Source of the DNA: Flagellimonas amphidinii
GTDB lineage: Bacteria; Bacteroidota; Bacteroidia; Flavobacteriales; Flavobacteriaceae
Assembly: GCF_013090115.1 (NCBI RefSeq)
Contig: NZ_JABFNN010000026.1
Location: 48,967-112,966 of the forward strand
Reading direction: 5' to 3'
Length of the DNA: 64,000 nt
A program made the translations under genes and the position numbers. Of the stretch, positions 26,956 through 34,555 are shown piece by piece (the first letter of the stretch is position 1; each line of letters opens with the position of its first letter). The notes under the pieces are model-generated. The model did not search any database, had not been told where the DNA came from, and saw only the letters and a program-made list of their open reading frames with translations.

Positions 26956-28218
26956 ATGAAATCAAAACAGTTTTTTTTCTTTTATATACTTTTTGTGCTT
27001 TTATCTTGTGGTAAAGATGAACCTGAAGTTATTACGGTAATTGAACCGTATGTTTCAGAACCCTTGAGTACCGAAAACTTGATAACGTCATTCAATTTAA
27101 TATTAAATGGGGAAGAACAGCTTGGCACCATTGATCAGTCTACAAGATTGATTTCCTTTGAAACAGCGGGAGCCGATATTAAAGCGCTTCGTCCTGAAAT
27201 TGAATATTCTGATAAAGCAACAATCTCACCATCACCTGATGTTGAACAAAACTTTGAGGAAGAAGTGGCTTATACCGTTTTAGCAGAAAATGGAGAACCC
27301 AATGTTTACAGGGTTAATGTAAATAACAGGCCTTTAAGTGATGCAAATGAAATTCTTTCATTTAAGATTACTCTAAATAACCAAGTTATAGAAGCAAACA
27401 TTGATAACGAATTAAAAGAAATAAGCTTCAATTCTGGATCAATTGATATTAGCGATATTGTTCCGAGTATTGAAATTTCCGAGTATGCACGGATATTTCC
27501 TGAAAGTGATGTGGCGCAGGATTTTAACAATCTAAATAAATATACTGTTACCGCAGAGAATGGAATAGAGGTTGAATATAAAATTATTGTTAACAAGCCT
27601 AGAATAACTGGCTTTAGTACTATTGTGGGTATTTTTAGCAATAATCCCATGCTACTTTATACTGGAGCTGATATGGTGGTTAGTGGTGAATTCCTTAATT
27701 TGGATGAGGTAGATTCCGGAGTCTATTTATTTGATGGAGAAAATAAATTTCCCCTATCTGTTTCTGATGTACAGAAAACAGAGCAAGAATTTGTAACCTT
27801 TTATTCTCTAAGTTTTAAAATACCAAACAATATCCCCTCAAACCCCAATTATAAGATTGTTTATGAATCAATGGATTTTATAGCTGAATCCGAAGGTATT
27901 ATCGACTTAATTTCGGAGAATGTACCCAATCCTATTTCCTTAAATCAAACTCTATATCAAAGGGGCGATGTATTTGAGTTAACCGGAGAGAATCTTTCGG
28001 AAATGATTGCAATACCCTCAAATGGTTCTCTTTACCTTATCGCCAATTCGGGTAACTATGATTTAATGGTGAACGATGAAAAAACCCTATTGACACTTAC
28101 TTTGGATGGTTATTTTTTATTCCCATCATATTATGGTAGAGTAGATGAAGAAAAGACCATTACTTTGTTAGGGCCAAATAGAAGAGCTGGTGCTACGATA
28201 AAAGCTATTTTTGATTGA
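26956..28218 (+). CDS. Lipoprotein with DUF5018-like repeats and an IPT/TIG-like domain
   Basis: The 420-residue protein has a lipoprotein signal (YILFVLLSCGKDEPE). Two tandem domains resembling DUF5018-type beta-sandwiches follow (about 45-115 and 130-210), each with ITSFxxxLN, IxFxxxxxDIxxLxPxIxxS and a closing YTVxAENGxxxxYxVxVN. The C-terminal half (about 215-420) includes an IPT-like part (LYTGADMVVSGEFLN). No enzymatic motif is seen. It is the last gene before attachment copy B. With the two preceding lipoproteins it probably forms a surface assembly around the secreted ELWxxDGT protein (inference). Confidence 0.75.
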   Translation: MKSKQFFFFYILFVLLSCGKDEPEVITVIEPYVSEPLSTENLITSFNLILNGEEQLGTIDQSTRLISFETAGADIKALRPEIEYSDKATISPSPDVEQNFEEEVAYTVLAENGEPNVYRVNVNNRPLSDANEILSFKITLNNQVIEANIDNELKEISFNSGSIDISDIVPSIEISEYARIFPESDVAQDFNNLNKYTVTAENGIEVEYKIIVNKPRITGFSTIVGIFSNNPMLLYTGADMVVSGEFLNLDEVDSGVYLFDGENKFPLSVSDVQKTEQEFVTFYSLSFKIPNNIPSNPNYKIVYESMDFIAESEGIIDLISENVPNPISLNQTLYQRGDVFELTGENLSEMIAIPSNGSLYLIANSGNYDLMVNDEKTLLTLTLDGYFLFPSYYGRVDEEKTITLLGPNRRAGATIKAIFD

Positions 28219-28383
28219 ATGAGAGTACTATTGAATTAAGTTAATTTTGGTTGATATATTCACATAATACCACAGAATAGTTTGGATTGCTTAGGAGTAT
28301 ATTTTGTTCCAAGTTATTTCTTATTTTAGCTTAGCAAAACATCCATAAATTTTGCATCAGAATGTACCATTTTGAGTAGAGTT

Positions 28384-28400
28384 TAGAGTTCGGTGAATCA
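28384..28400 (+). repeat. Right arm-type repeat of unit 1
   Basis: TAGAGTTCGGTGAATCA differs from the copy at 18561-18577 by one base. It lies 54 nt before attachment copy B. Confidence 0.5.
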
Positions 28401-28454
28401 GTCCAGGAAAACAGTGTAAATTATTGATATACAGTATATTGTGATGACCATCTT

Positions 28455-28471
28455 AATCCAGTCATCCCGAC
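28455..28471 (+). repeat. Attachment copy B (duplicated tRNA-Pro 3' end)
   Basis: This is a 17-bp exact copy of AATCCAGTCATCCCGAC from the tRNA. The 5' part of the tRNA is absent, so it is not a tRNA gene. It marks the right end of unit 1 and the left end of unit 2. Confidence 0.7.
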
Positions 28472-28582
28472 TTACCTTATTTAAGTAAAATCAAAACACT
28501 GTTAATCTTATGATTTTCAGTGTTTTGTGTTTTTAGGTATATCATCTAAAATCAATTAAAACCATCTAAAATCATATCAAGG

Positions 28583-28600
28583 GTGTTCTTATCGGGAACA
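28583..28600 (+). repeat. Left arm-type repeat of unit 2
   Basis: GTGTTCTTATCGGGAACA recurs at 33060-33077 with one mismatch. This copy begins 111 nt after core B, close to the 104 nt seen in units 1 and 3. Confidence 0.5.
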
Positions 28601-28731
28601 GACTATTACACTTTATGTTGTAATTTACCGCTACATTAATGTTTTTCTCGGTTAACTTTTTTGTACTGACATACGCTTGTAAAAAGAAAATGCTTAGGGT
28701 TGTAATGAGTACTCGCTTCATTTTTATATGT

Positions 28732-30897
28732 TTAATGTCTCGGGTTCCAATTTGCACTTGTTTTCTTTCCTGCAGCATCAAAATAGTTGACCGAAGCCAA
28801 CTCTTTTCCATTTTTATAGGTATATACTATTCGGGCAACGCCCCAAGTGGTGTGGTTGGCAGGATTTCCCTTTACATCAAAAAACTTGCGTTCTATTAAA
28901 TGTCCATTTGTACTGTAAATCCATTGTTCGGTGGCATAACCTACAGATGGGTCAACAACAATTTCACTTTTCAAATTATAGAATGATTTACGAATCGAAC
29001 GATTTTGGACATCCAATTCGGTTTTTACCTGATGCACCCCGCTTCCCTTTATTTGAGTGGGATTTTCGTCTTTATCAAAATAGCTACGGGAAACTTCGTG
29101 CATACCATCTGTTGTACGGGTCATTTTTATCCATCCCACACCGTTGGTAGCATTGGTAGGCTGTTTGTCCATACCAAAGAACCTCCTAGAGGTAACATTA
29201 CCGAAATTGTCATGTGTGTATTTTACCAAATGTGCCCCCCAATTGGTGGTCTGTGGTTTTCGGTCAGCATCTATGAACATAGATGTGGCGTGTTCGTACA
29301 AAGGTGCGGGCGTATATCGAATCTCGGCAATATTGCTCATGCCCCGTTTGGGGTTAAACGCTTCGTCAAGGTTTAGCCACTGAATAAAAAAGGTATTGGC
29401 ATCGTACCCAATTTTTGTGTGGGCAATACCGGCTTTATCGGGTGTAATTTCCGCTCCCTCTTTGCCATAATTGGTCATAAGGCGGAGCAGTCCACGATGG
29501 TCGTAGGTGAATTTGGTAATATAATAGCCAAAACCGGGGCGGTTACGCTGAATATTCCGGTCTATATCATATCGTTTTTCAATGACCGTTCCGTCCGGGT
29601 TGGTCGACCATTCATAGGAAGCGATTCTAAAATCATTTTCGGTGGGGTTATCATTAACATCATAAAATTTCAGAGAAGTACGGTCGCCATTTTCATCTAA
29701 AGAAAAAACGGATTTGTACACATCGCCCGAAACAACCATTCTATCACCAAATTCGTTGTAAAACGTTCTGATTTCCTGATTTTTATTGTATTCAATGTTG
29801 ATTTTCGGGGCTCGAACAAATCTATCCTTAAAGGCTTTTAGTTTTCCGTTTAACAGATATTGCACCTTAACCAATCGGTTATATTGGTCGTAGTCAAATT
29901 GAAAATGGTTTACTTTTTCAGCTATTTCTTTAGGTAATGGCCGTGTGCCTTTTATATCGGCATAAGGCGTCTCCCGAAAGGCAATTCCCGCATAATATTC
30001 GCTTCTAAACGTGGTGTTTTCGTTCCAATCTATTTTCTGAATGAACCCGGCTTTATTGAACGCAATGGTAAAATACAACTGCTCTGTCATTTTATCATAA
30101 AACAATCCATTCGGATTAATCAATTTTATGGATTTGGCTTTGCCAACTTCATTTCCTGCTTGGCCCGTACCGGCAAGTACTTCAATCTTGCCATCTAGGG
30201 AAACCGTATAGATTCTATGGCCCATCAATGCTGTCACATAGATGGTATCATTAATGATTTTTAAATGCCCCGTACGCCATTGTTGGTTTCCGGGAATGGT
30301 GGCAATAATTTTTTGTGAACCATCTGGACCGATTTTTACAATATTGGCATCGTTAAAATTGGAAACATACAAATTGCCCTTGCCATCAAAATCAATGCCT
30401 CCTGGATTTATCAAGTGTTTTCCTTCGGCATGGATGGAAACTTTTCCCTTTGGGGTTATTTTACTGATGTATCCACTGGCGTCATTCACATTATGAGTTA
30501 CATAGATGTTGCCCTGTTCATCCATGGTCATTGGGCCGGCACCGGGTTTGGTATCTGCAAATTTACTTAGGTTACCTTGTTGGTCAATTTTGGATACTTG
30601 TGGGGCATTCCATTCCGAAACATAGAAACTTCCGTCTTTTCCTTTTAAAATATCAATAGGTCCTTCAAGCCCCGAGGCAAACACGGAGACCTCTCCTTGT
30701 GGAGAGATTTTGTAGACTTTATCGCCATTCCAACCTTCGGTGGCATAAATGGTTTGGTCGGTATCCATCCATAGCCCATCAGTAGAAATTACTTCGTTCA
30801 ATTGTAGCTTGCTGATATTTTGGGCGATAACGGATGTACTTATGAGGCATATGAGTAAAAAAAGTGCCGTATGCAGTAGGTATTTTATGTTAATCAT
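28732..30897 (-). CDS. Secreted NHL/SMP-30-like propeller protein with C-terminal YD-like repeats
   Basis: The 721-residue protein has a signal peptide (FLLICLISTSVIAQ). The N-terminal half (about 30-320) is a six-bladed NHL/SMP-30-type propeller (GLWMDTDQTIYATEGWNGDKVYKI, GPMTMDEQGNIYVTHN, GGIDFDGKGNLYVSNFNDANIVKIGPDG). The C-terminal half (about 340-721) holds repeated strand pairs of about 45-50 residues with a YFDxxGNPxxxxxxGVxxxxYTYxxxG pattern, reminiscent of YD/RHS or MORN-like repeats. No nuclease or toxin domain follows them. The gene overlaps the serine-hydrolase stop by 8 nt and ends a three-gene operon under the MarR regulator. Its substrate is unknown; lactonase-type activity of the propeller is possible but unproven. 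Confidence 0.75.
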   Translation of the reverse strand: MINIKYLLHTALFLLICLISTSVIAQNISKLQLNEVISTDGLWMDTDQTIYATEGWNGDKVYKISPQGEVSVFASGLEGPIDILKGKDGSFYVSEWNAPQVSKIDQQGNLSKFADTKPGAGPMTMDEQGNIYVTHNVNDASGYISKITPKGKVSIHAEGKHLINPGGIDFDGKGNLYVSNFNDANIVKIGPDGSQKIIATIPGNQQWRTGHLKIINDTIYVTALMGHRIYTVSLDGKIEVLAGTGQAGNEVGKAKSIKLINPNGLFYDKMTEQLYFTIAFNKAGFIQKIDWNENTTFRSEYYAGIAFRETPYADIKGTRPLPKEIAEKVNHFQFDYDQYNRLVKVQYLLNGKLKAFKDRFVRAPKINIEYNKNQEIRTFYNEFGDRMVVSGDVYKSVFSLDENGDRTSLKFYDVNDNPTENDFRIASYEWSTNPDGTVIEKRYDIDRNIQRNRPGFGYYITKFTYDHRGLLRLMTNYGKEGAEITPDKAGIAHTKIGYDANTFFIQWLNLDEAFNPKRGMSNIAEIRYTPAPLYEHATSMFIDADRKPQTTNWGAHLVKYTHDNFGNVTSRRFFGMDKQPTNATNGVGWIKMTRTTDGMHEVSRSYFDKDENPTQIKGSGVHQVKTELDVQNRSIRKSFYNLKSEIVVDPSVGYATEQWIYSTNGHLIERKFFDVKGNPANHTTWGVARIVYTYKNGKELASVNYFDAAGKKTSANWNPRH

Positions 30898-32359
30898 TTT
30901 TAAATAGGTCTAAAATTATTTTGGCGGATTGATTATCAGGAAAATGTTTCTGATAATCGGTGGCTTCCTCGATAATGATGGCGTGAATGTCTTTCTCAAA
31001 AATTTCTTTTACTAAAAAACTTAGTTTTTTTGTTTCTTTTGTATCATCCATAAACATGGCATAGAACAAGGCGGAAGAGGTGTCGGGGTCAAAATTGTAT
31101 GTTTCTGGATGTTGGGTTTTTAATTCCTTCCAAAGTTTTACGGCTGCATGCAATCCTTCTTTTTCATAAAGGTTGGTAACAGGAATAAACGCGGCAGGTT
31201 TTGATATCTTTAAATCGATATTGAGCATTGTTCTTAAAATATTTCCTGTAATTCGCCCTACGGGAGCATTATCAACATTCGCAAGGACTATCACACCCAA
31301 ATTTTCTTCTGGTATTAATACAAAATTGGTTGTAAAACCCACATCGCTTCCACTATGGCTGTAAATAGTATTACCTTCGAAAGATTGAATTGACCAAGCT
31401 AAACCTCTATATCTTTCATCGCCTCGATCAACCCAATGGTTCCAGAGTTGATCGTAAGCCGATGGTTCTAAAATTTTAGTACCGTTCAGATTTCCTTTGT
31501 TGAGATTTGCCAAGGCAAACTGCGCCATATCCATAATATTTGAATGCAAGGTTGAACTTGGTGCGTGTGCTCGATTATAGGGATAGGTATTCCAAGTTTT
31601 GTTATAGCTAAATCTCATATGCGGCGCTGCCCATTTTTTTGGTAGCTCTTCAGTTTTCAGAAAAGTAGAATGGTACATATTGAGGGGTTTCAGAATGTAT
31701 TGGGTTTGATAGGCTTCAAACGACATTCCCGAAACTTTGGCTATCACATCGCCCAACACTTCAAAGGCAATGTTGCTATAGGCATATTTTTCACCGGGAT
31801 TGCTATTGAGTTTTAAATCGAACAGGCTTTTCACATAATCTTCTAATGCGTTGTCATCGTATCTCGGATTGTCCCAACCATAATCATCAGTATCGGGCAT
31901 TCCAGATATATGGCTCAATAGCTGTTGGATGGTAATGTCTTTATAGCGCTCATCGTTCAATTTGAAATAAGGCAAGTGTTCAACTACGAGGTCGTTTAAA
32001 CTTAACTTCCCCTTTTCTTCCAACTGCATGATAGCCGTAGCCACAAACAGTTTGGAAATGGATGCCATATGAAAGACCGAATTGGTTTTTATAGGTGTTT
32101 TCTCAACCATATTTTGATTCCCAAATGCTTTTGCATAAGCGAGTTTTCCATCTTTTACGATTCCCACCGAAAGTCCGGGCAAATCATATTGTTGTATGAC
32201 CTCTTCGAGATAGGTGTTGAGCTTTGTTCGTGTTTCCTCTTTAAGAATGTTCCCCAAATTGGATTTTTGCTGAGAGGAGCATGAAATGGTTGTAAACAAG
32301 AATAGTATGGATACGGATGTGATGATATATTTTCTGTTCGTTTTTTGATTGTTTTCCAT
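30890..32359 (-). CDS. Serine hydrolase, class C beta-lactamase/penicillin-binding type, lipoprotein
   Basis: From ATG 32359 the protein has 489 residues; a TTG six codons upstream is a less likely start. A lipoprotein signal (SILFLFTTISCSSQQ) precedes the beta-lactamase fold. The active-site motifs are intact: S100-I-S-K103 (SxxK), Y194-S-N196 and H335-S-G337. The C-terminal 110 residues form an extra helical, TPR-like part. Relatives include D-aminopeptidases, esterases and PBP4*-like enzymes, so actual antibiotic hydrolysis is not implied. It begins 5 nt after the MarR gene and overlaps the propeller-protein gene, so all three form one operon. Confidence 0.9.
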   Translation of the reverse strand: MENNQKTNRKYIITSVSILFLFTTISCSSQQKSNLGNILKEETRTKLNTYLEEVIQQYDLPGLSVGIVKDGKLAYAKAFGNQNMVEKTPIKTNSVFHMASISKLFVATAIMQLEEKGKLSLNDLVVEHLPYFKLNDERYKDITIQQLLSHISGMPDTDDYGWDNPRYDDNALEDYVKSLFDLKLNSNPGEKYAYSNIAFEVLGDVIAKVSGMSFEAYQTQYILKPLNMYHSTFLKTEELPKKWAAPHMRFSYNKTWNTYPYNRAHAPSSTLHSNIMDMAQFALANLNKGNLNGTKILEPSAYDQLWNHWVDRGDERYRGLAWSIQSFEGNTIYSHSGSDVGFTTNFVLIPEENLGVIVLANVDNAPVGRITGNILRTMLNIDLKISKPAAFIPVTNLYEKEGLHAAVKLWKELKTQHPETYNFDPDTSSALFYAMFMDDTKETKKLSFLVKEIFEKDIHAIIIEEATDYQKHFPDNQSAKIILDLFKND

Positions 32360-32364
32360 TTTGG

Positions 32365-32799
32365 TTACGTTGTGCAATTTTTAATGATTTTGTTCAGGGT
32401 GTGGTTCATTTGATCCAATTCTGCTCGTGAGATTCCTTCTAAGGCATATGCGCGATTCTGTTGAACTATCTTTTGTAGGTCATCTTTGACTTTCAGTCCT
32501 TTCTGGGTCAGGGTTATTTTGAACTTTCTTCGGTCCTGTTCATGTATGGCTCTTTTGAGAAACCCATTTTTTATCATAAGTTCAATCATTCGGGTCACGG
32601 AAGCATTGTCCTTAAAAATCAGTTCTCCGATATCGGATTGTGACAAATCAGGTTTGTCCGCTATAAAGAAAAGGATAAGGGCATGGTCTACCGTAATCTC
32701 ATTATCCAGTTTATGAATCTTTTTTTGGGCAAACCTTCGATATTCCTTAATGGCTCGTTCAATTGTATAAAAAACGGTTCGAGTTGGCAATCCATTCAT
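32365..32799 (-). CDS. MarR-family transcriptional regulator (unit 2)
   Basis: The 144-residue winged-helix protein has its recognition region at SQSDIGELIFKDNASVTRMIELMIKNGFLKRAIHEQDRRKFKITLTQKG. MarR proteins repress until a small, often aromatic ligand or an oxidant releases them. It leads the operon with the serine hydrolase and propeller protein, and an inverted repeat overlaps its promoter, so self-repression is likely. There is no Cys in the HTH region suggesting thiol sensing; the only Cys visible is near the C-terminus (IIKNCTT). Confidence 0.9.
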   Translation of the reverse strand: MNGLPTRTVFYTIERAIKEYRRFAQKKIHKLDNEITVDHALILFFIADKPDLSQSDIGELIFKDNASVTRMIELMIKNGFLKRAIHEQDRRKFKITLTQKGLKVKDDLQKIVQQNRAYALEGISRAELDQMNHTLNKIIKNCTT

Positions 32800-32806
32800 T
32801 TTTATA

Positions 32807-32841
32807 TTATTTGATGTAAATATAGTTGTTATATCAAATAA
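32807..32841. promoter_or_regulatory. Inverted-repeat operator upstream of the unit 2 MarR gene
   Basis: TTATTTGATGTAA (32807-32819) and TTATATCAAATAA (32829-32841) form a 13-bp inverted repeat with one mismatch and a 9-nt spacer. The spacer overlaps a minus-strand TATATTTA box (forward 32817-32824), a near match to TAnnTTTG. The MarR start is at 32799. The overlap of repeat and promoter suggests autorepression. Confidence 0.6.
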
Positions 32842-33059
32842 AATATTTAATTGCTTATTTTATTATTGGATAATTATAAATTAGACTTAAAAATAAGAAG
32901 GGGATATAATAGCTATATAGAACACGTTAAGTTAAAAATGATTTGTAGTTCCTTTTGCTATATTGAATTTTATAAATACCGGCAGATTAAGTTTGAAAAC
33001 TATTTGTAGCTTTGTAAAAATTAATAGCTTTTGCTTCAAAAAGTTGCTCTTTACATATT

Positions 33060-33077
33060 GTGTTCTTATCGGGAGCA
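33060..33077 (+). repeat. Right arm-type repeat of unit 2
   Basis: GTGTTCTTATCGGGAGCA differs from the copy at 28583 by one base and ends 62 nt before attachment copy C. Confidence 0.5.
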
Positions 33078-33139
33078 TATCAAAACCAACAGTGTTTAAA
33101 ATACTGGAATTCAACTACTTAAAATAACATTTAGGGGTT

Positions 33140-33152
33140 CAGTCATCCCGAC
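33140..33152 (+). repeat. Attachment copy C (partial tRNA-Pro 3' end)
   Basis: CAGTCATCCCGAC matches the last part of the tRNA; upstream GGTTC is also kept but GAATC between them is missing. The downstream ACAAACCACT resembles ACGAACCACT after the real tRNA. It marks the boundary of units 2 and 3. Confidence 0.6.
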
Positions 33153-33256
33153 AAACCACTAAATGGGTGGTATCAAAAAAACTTTCAACTTACTGATTGT
33201 CAGTTCTTTTCATTTTTTTATATATTCAATCGAACTCATTTAAAATTATATCAAGG

Positions 33257-33274
33257 GTGTTCTTATCGAGAACA
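33257..33274 (+). repeat. Left arm-type repeat of unit 3
   Basis: GTGTTCTTATCGAGAACA lies 104 nt after core C, the same distance as in unit 1. A degenerate partner, TCTTAGCGATAA, lies at 52315-52326. Confidence 0.45.
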
Positions 33275-33397
33275 AACACTCCACCTGCAATGGGTTCACC
33301 GAACTTGCACATACTGCTAAAAAAAGTACCCTGCTTCATAGTACCTTTTTGGTTTTAGGTTGTCTTATGGAGAGAAACATCTAAAATTTGATTTGAG

Positions 33398-34531
33398 ATG
33401 GAAGGACCATCAAATGATTTTATTAAAAAATGGTTTTCCGATAATCCAAAAAAAACAGGCACTGATGATGAGGCCTTGGACGACCTAGTGGCACAGTGGA
33501 AGGAAGAAAAACTCCTTGAGGACCTGTCCATATTCGACACTAAGGACTCCGATCCGGCATTTGATGTCATATTGAAACGCTTGCCGAACAAAACCCCGGT
33601 CAAGGTCTTTACACAGCGTAAACTGATGTATTATGCCGCTATTTTTGTTCTTGTGATCGGCGGGGCGTTTCTTTTCAAAACCAGACTGTTTCACAAAAAA
33701 ATACAAACCTACACCAACCGTATCGTATTGACCATGGAGGACAAGGGGTCGGCAGTACTTACACCTGAACCCAATACCATTTATGATTCCAATGGCAAGG
33801 CCGTTGCAACGGGCAATCTAGATGAATTAACCTATTACAAACAAAGTATAGGTAGTATGCACAAGCCCGATTTTGGGAAACCGCATCAACTGGGTTACCA
33901 TACCTTAACGGTTCCGTATGGCAAGACCTTTACCGTAACCCTATCCGACGGCACCAAGGTATTTTGTGATTCGGGCACTACTTTAAAATACCCCCTAAAT
34001 GGCGATGGGGTTACTGGGCGCCATATCGATTTAGAGGGTCGAGCCTATTTTGAAGTGGCCAAAAACAAACTCATTCCTTTTACCGTGCATACCAAGACCA
34101 TGGATGTTGAGGTGTTGGGAACCCATTTTAACATCAGTGCGTATCCTGATGATGTCGCCAAGACTGTTTTGGTCGAAGGGGCGGTTACGGTTAAATCCGG
34201 CCATAATGGAGCGGCAATTCTTCTAAAGCCCAATCAGATGGTATCCCTTGATAATGCTACTCAAAGTTTTCAAAAAAAAGAGGTCGATGTCGATATGCAT
34301 ACTGCTTGGCGCAAAGGTGAGCTTGTTTTTGACAATGTTCCTTTTGCTTCCATTTTAAAAACCTTTGAACGTAAATATGGGGTGCGCATTTTCAACGCGA
34401 ACCAAGAACTGGGAAAACGATTATATACCGCAAAATTCCAAACACAGACCATTGATCAGGCCATAAGGGCGTTTCAGGCTGAGGCAGGTTTTGCTTATGA
34501 AGTAACAGAAAATGGTATTTACATTAAATAA
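33398..34531 (+). CDS. FecR-family anti-sigma/sensor protein (no adjacent sigma gene)
   Basis: The 377-residue protein has a cytoplasmic N-terminus (about 1-75), one transmembrane helix (about 76-94, LMYYAAIFVLVIGGAFLF), a periplasmic FecR domain (about 140-245, VPYGKTFTVTLSDGTKVF, then AYFEVAKNKLIPFTVHT, VEVLGTHFNISAY) and a C-terminal STN-like domain (about 300-377). FecR proteins relay the state of a SusC/FecA-type transporter to an ECF sigma factor. Normally a sigma gene lies directly upstream and a SusC directly downstream; here neither does. The nearest unpaired sigma gene is 51575-52081 at the other end of unit 3. Confidence 0.9.
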   Translation: MEGPSNDFIKKWFSDNPKKTGTDDEALDDLVAQWKEEKLLEDLSIFDTKDSDPAFDVILKRLPNKTPVKVFTQRKLMYYAAIFVLVIGGAFLFKTRLFHKKIQTYTNRIVLTMEDKGSAVLTPEPNTIYDSNGKAVATGNLDELTYYKQSIGSMHKPDFGKPHQLGYHTLTVPYGKTFTVTLSDGTKVFCDSGTTLKYPLNGDGVTGRHIDLEGRAYFEVAKNKLIPFTVHTKTMDVEVLGTHFNISAYPDDVAKTVLVEGAVTVKSGHNGAAILLKPNQMVSLDNATQSFQKKEVDVDMHTAWRKGELVFDNVPFASILKTFERKYGVRIFNANQELGKRLYTAKFQTQTIDQAIRAFQAEAGFAYEVTENGIYIK

Positions 34532-34555
34532 TAAACTCAAAAAGTGAATTTTATA

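Larger units (their letters stand above)
28219..28731. other. Gene-free junction between units 1 and 2
   Basis: No credible gene is found; short frames here have no recognisable protein. The stretch contains the right arm repeat of unit 1 (28384), attachment copy B (28455), a hairpin with AAAACACTG (28493) and CAGTGTTTT (28518), the sequence ATCATCTAAAATCA shared with the tRNA downstream flank, and the left arm repeat of unit 2 (28583). Confidence 0.6.
32842..33397. other. Gene-free junction between units 2 and 3
   Basis: No credible gene is seen. It contains the right arm repeat of unit 2 (33060), attachment copy C (33140), a degenerate hairpin (AACTTTCAA with TTGTCAGTT, about 33180-33208) resembling the tRNA terminator, and the left arm repeat of unit 3 (33257). 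TTCACCGAACT at about 33296 is the reverse complement of AGTTCGGTGAA from the unit 1 arm. Confidence 0.55.

Noticed and set aside
28455..28471. Could the tRNA-like pieces at 28455, 33140 and 52388 be tRNA genes?
   Set aside because: Only the 3' end is present; no D arm, anticodon arm or 5' acceptor strand can be found upstream.
28572..28811. A 79-codon minus-strand frame overlapping the end of the propeller-protein gene
   Set aside because: It overlaps the real gene, has no motif and begins in the repeat-containing junction.
30890..32359. Antibiotic-resistance beta-lactamase
   Set aside because: The SxxK, YxN and HxG motifs are shared by many PBP4*-like peptidases and esterases; the extra C-terminal domain and propeller partner argue against a resistance gene.
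33320..33352. Terminator-like GTAC inverted repeat before the FecR gene
   Set aside because: The stem is short with a mismatch and there is no gene upstream that would need it, so it is not listed.
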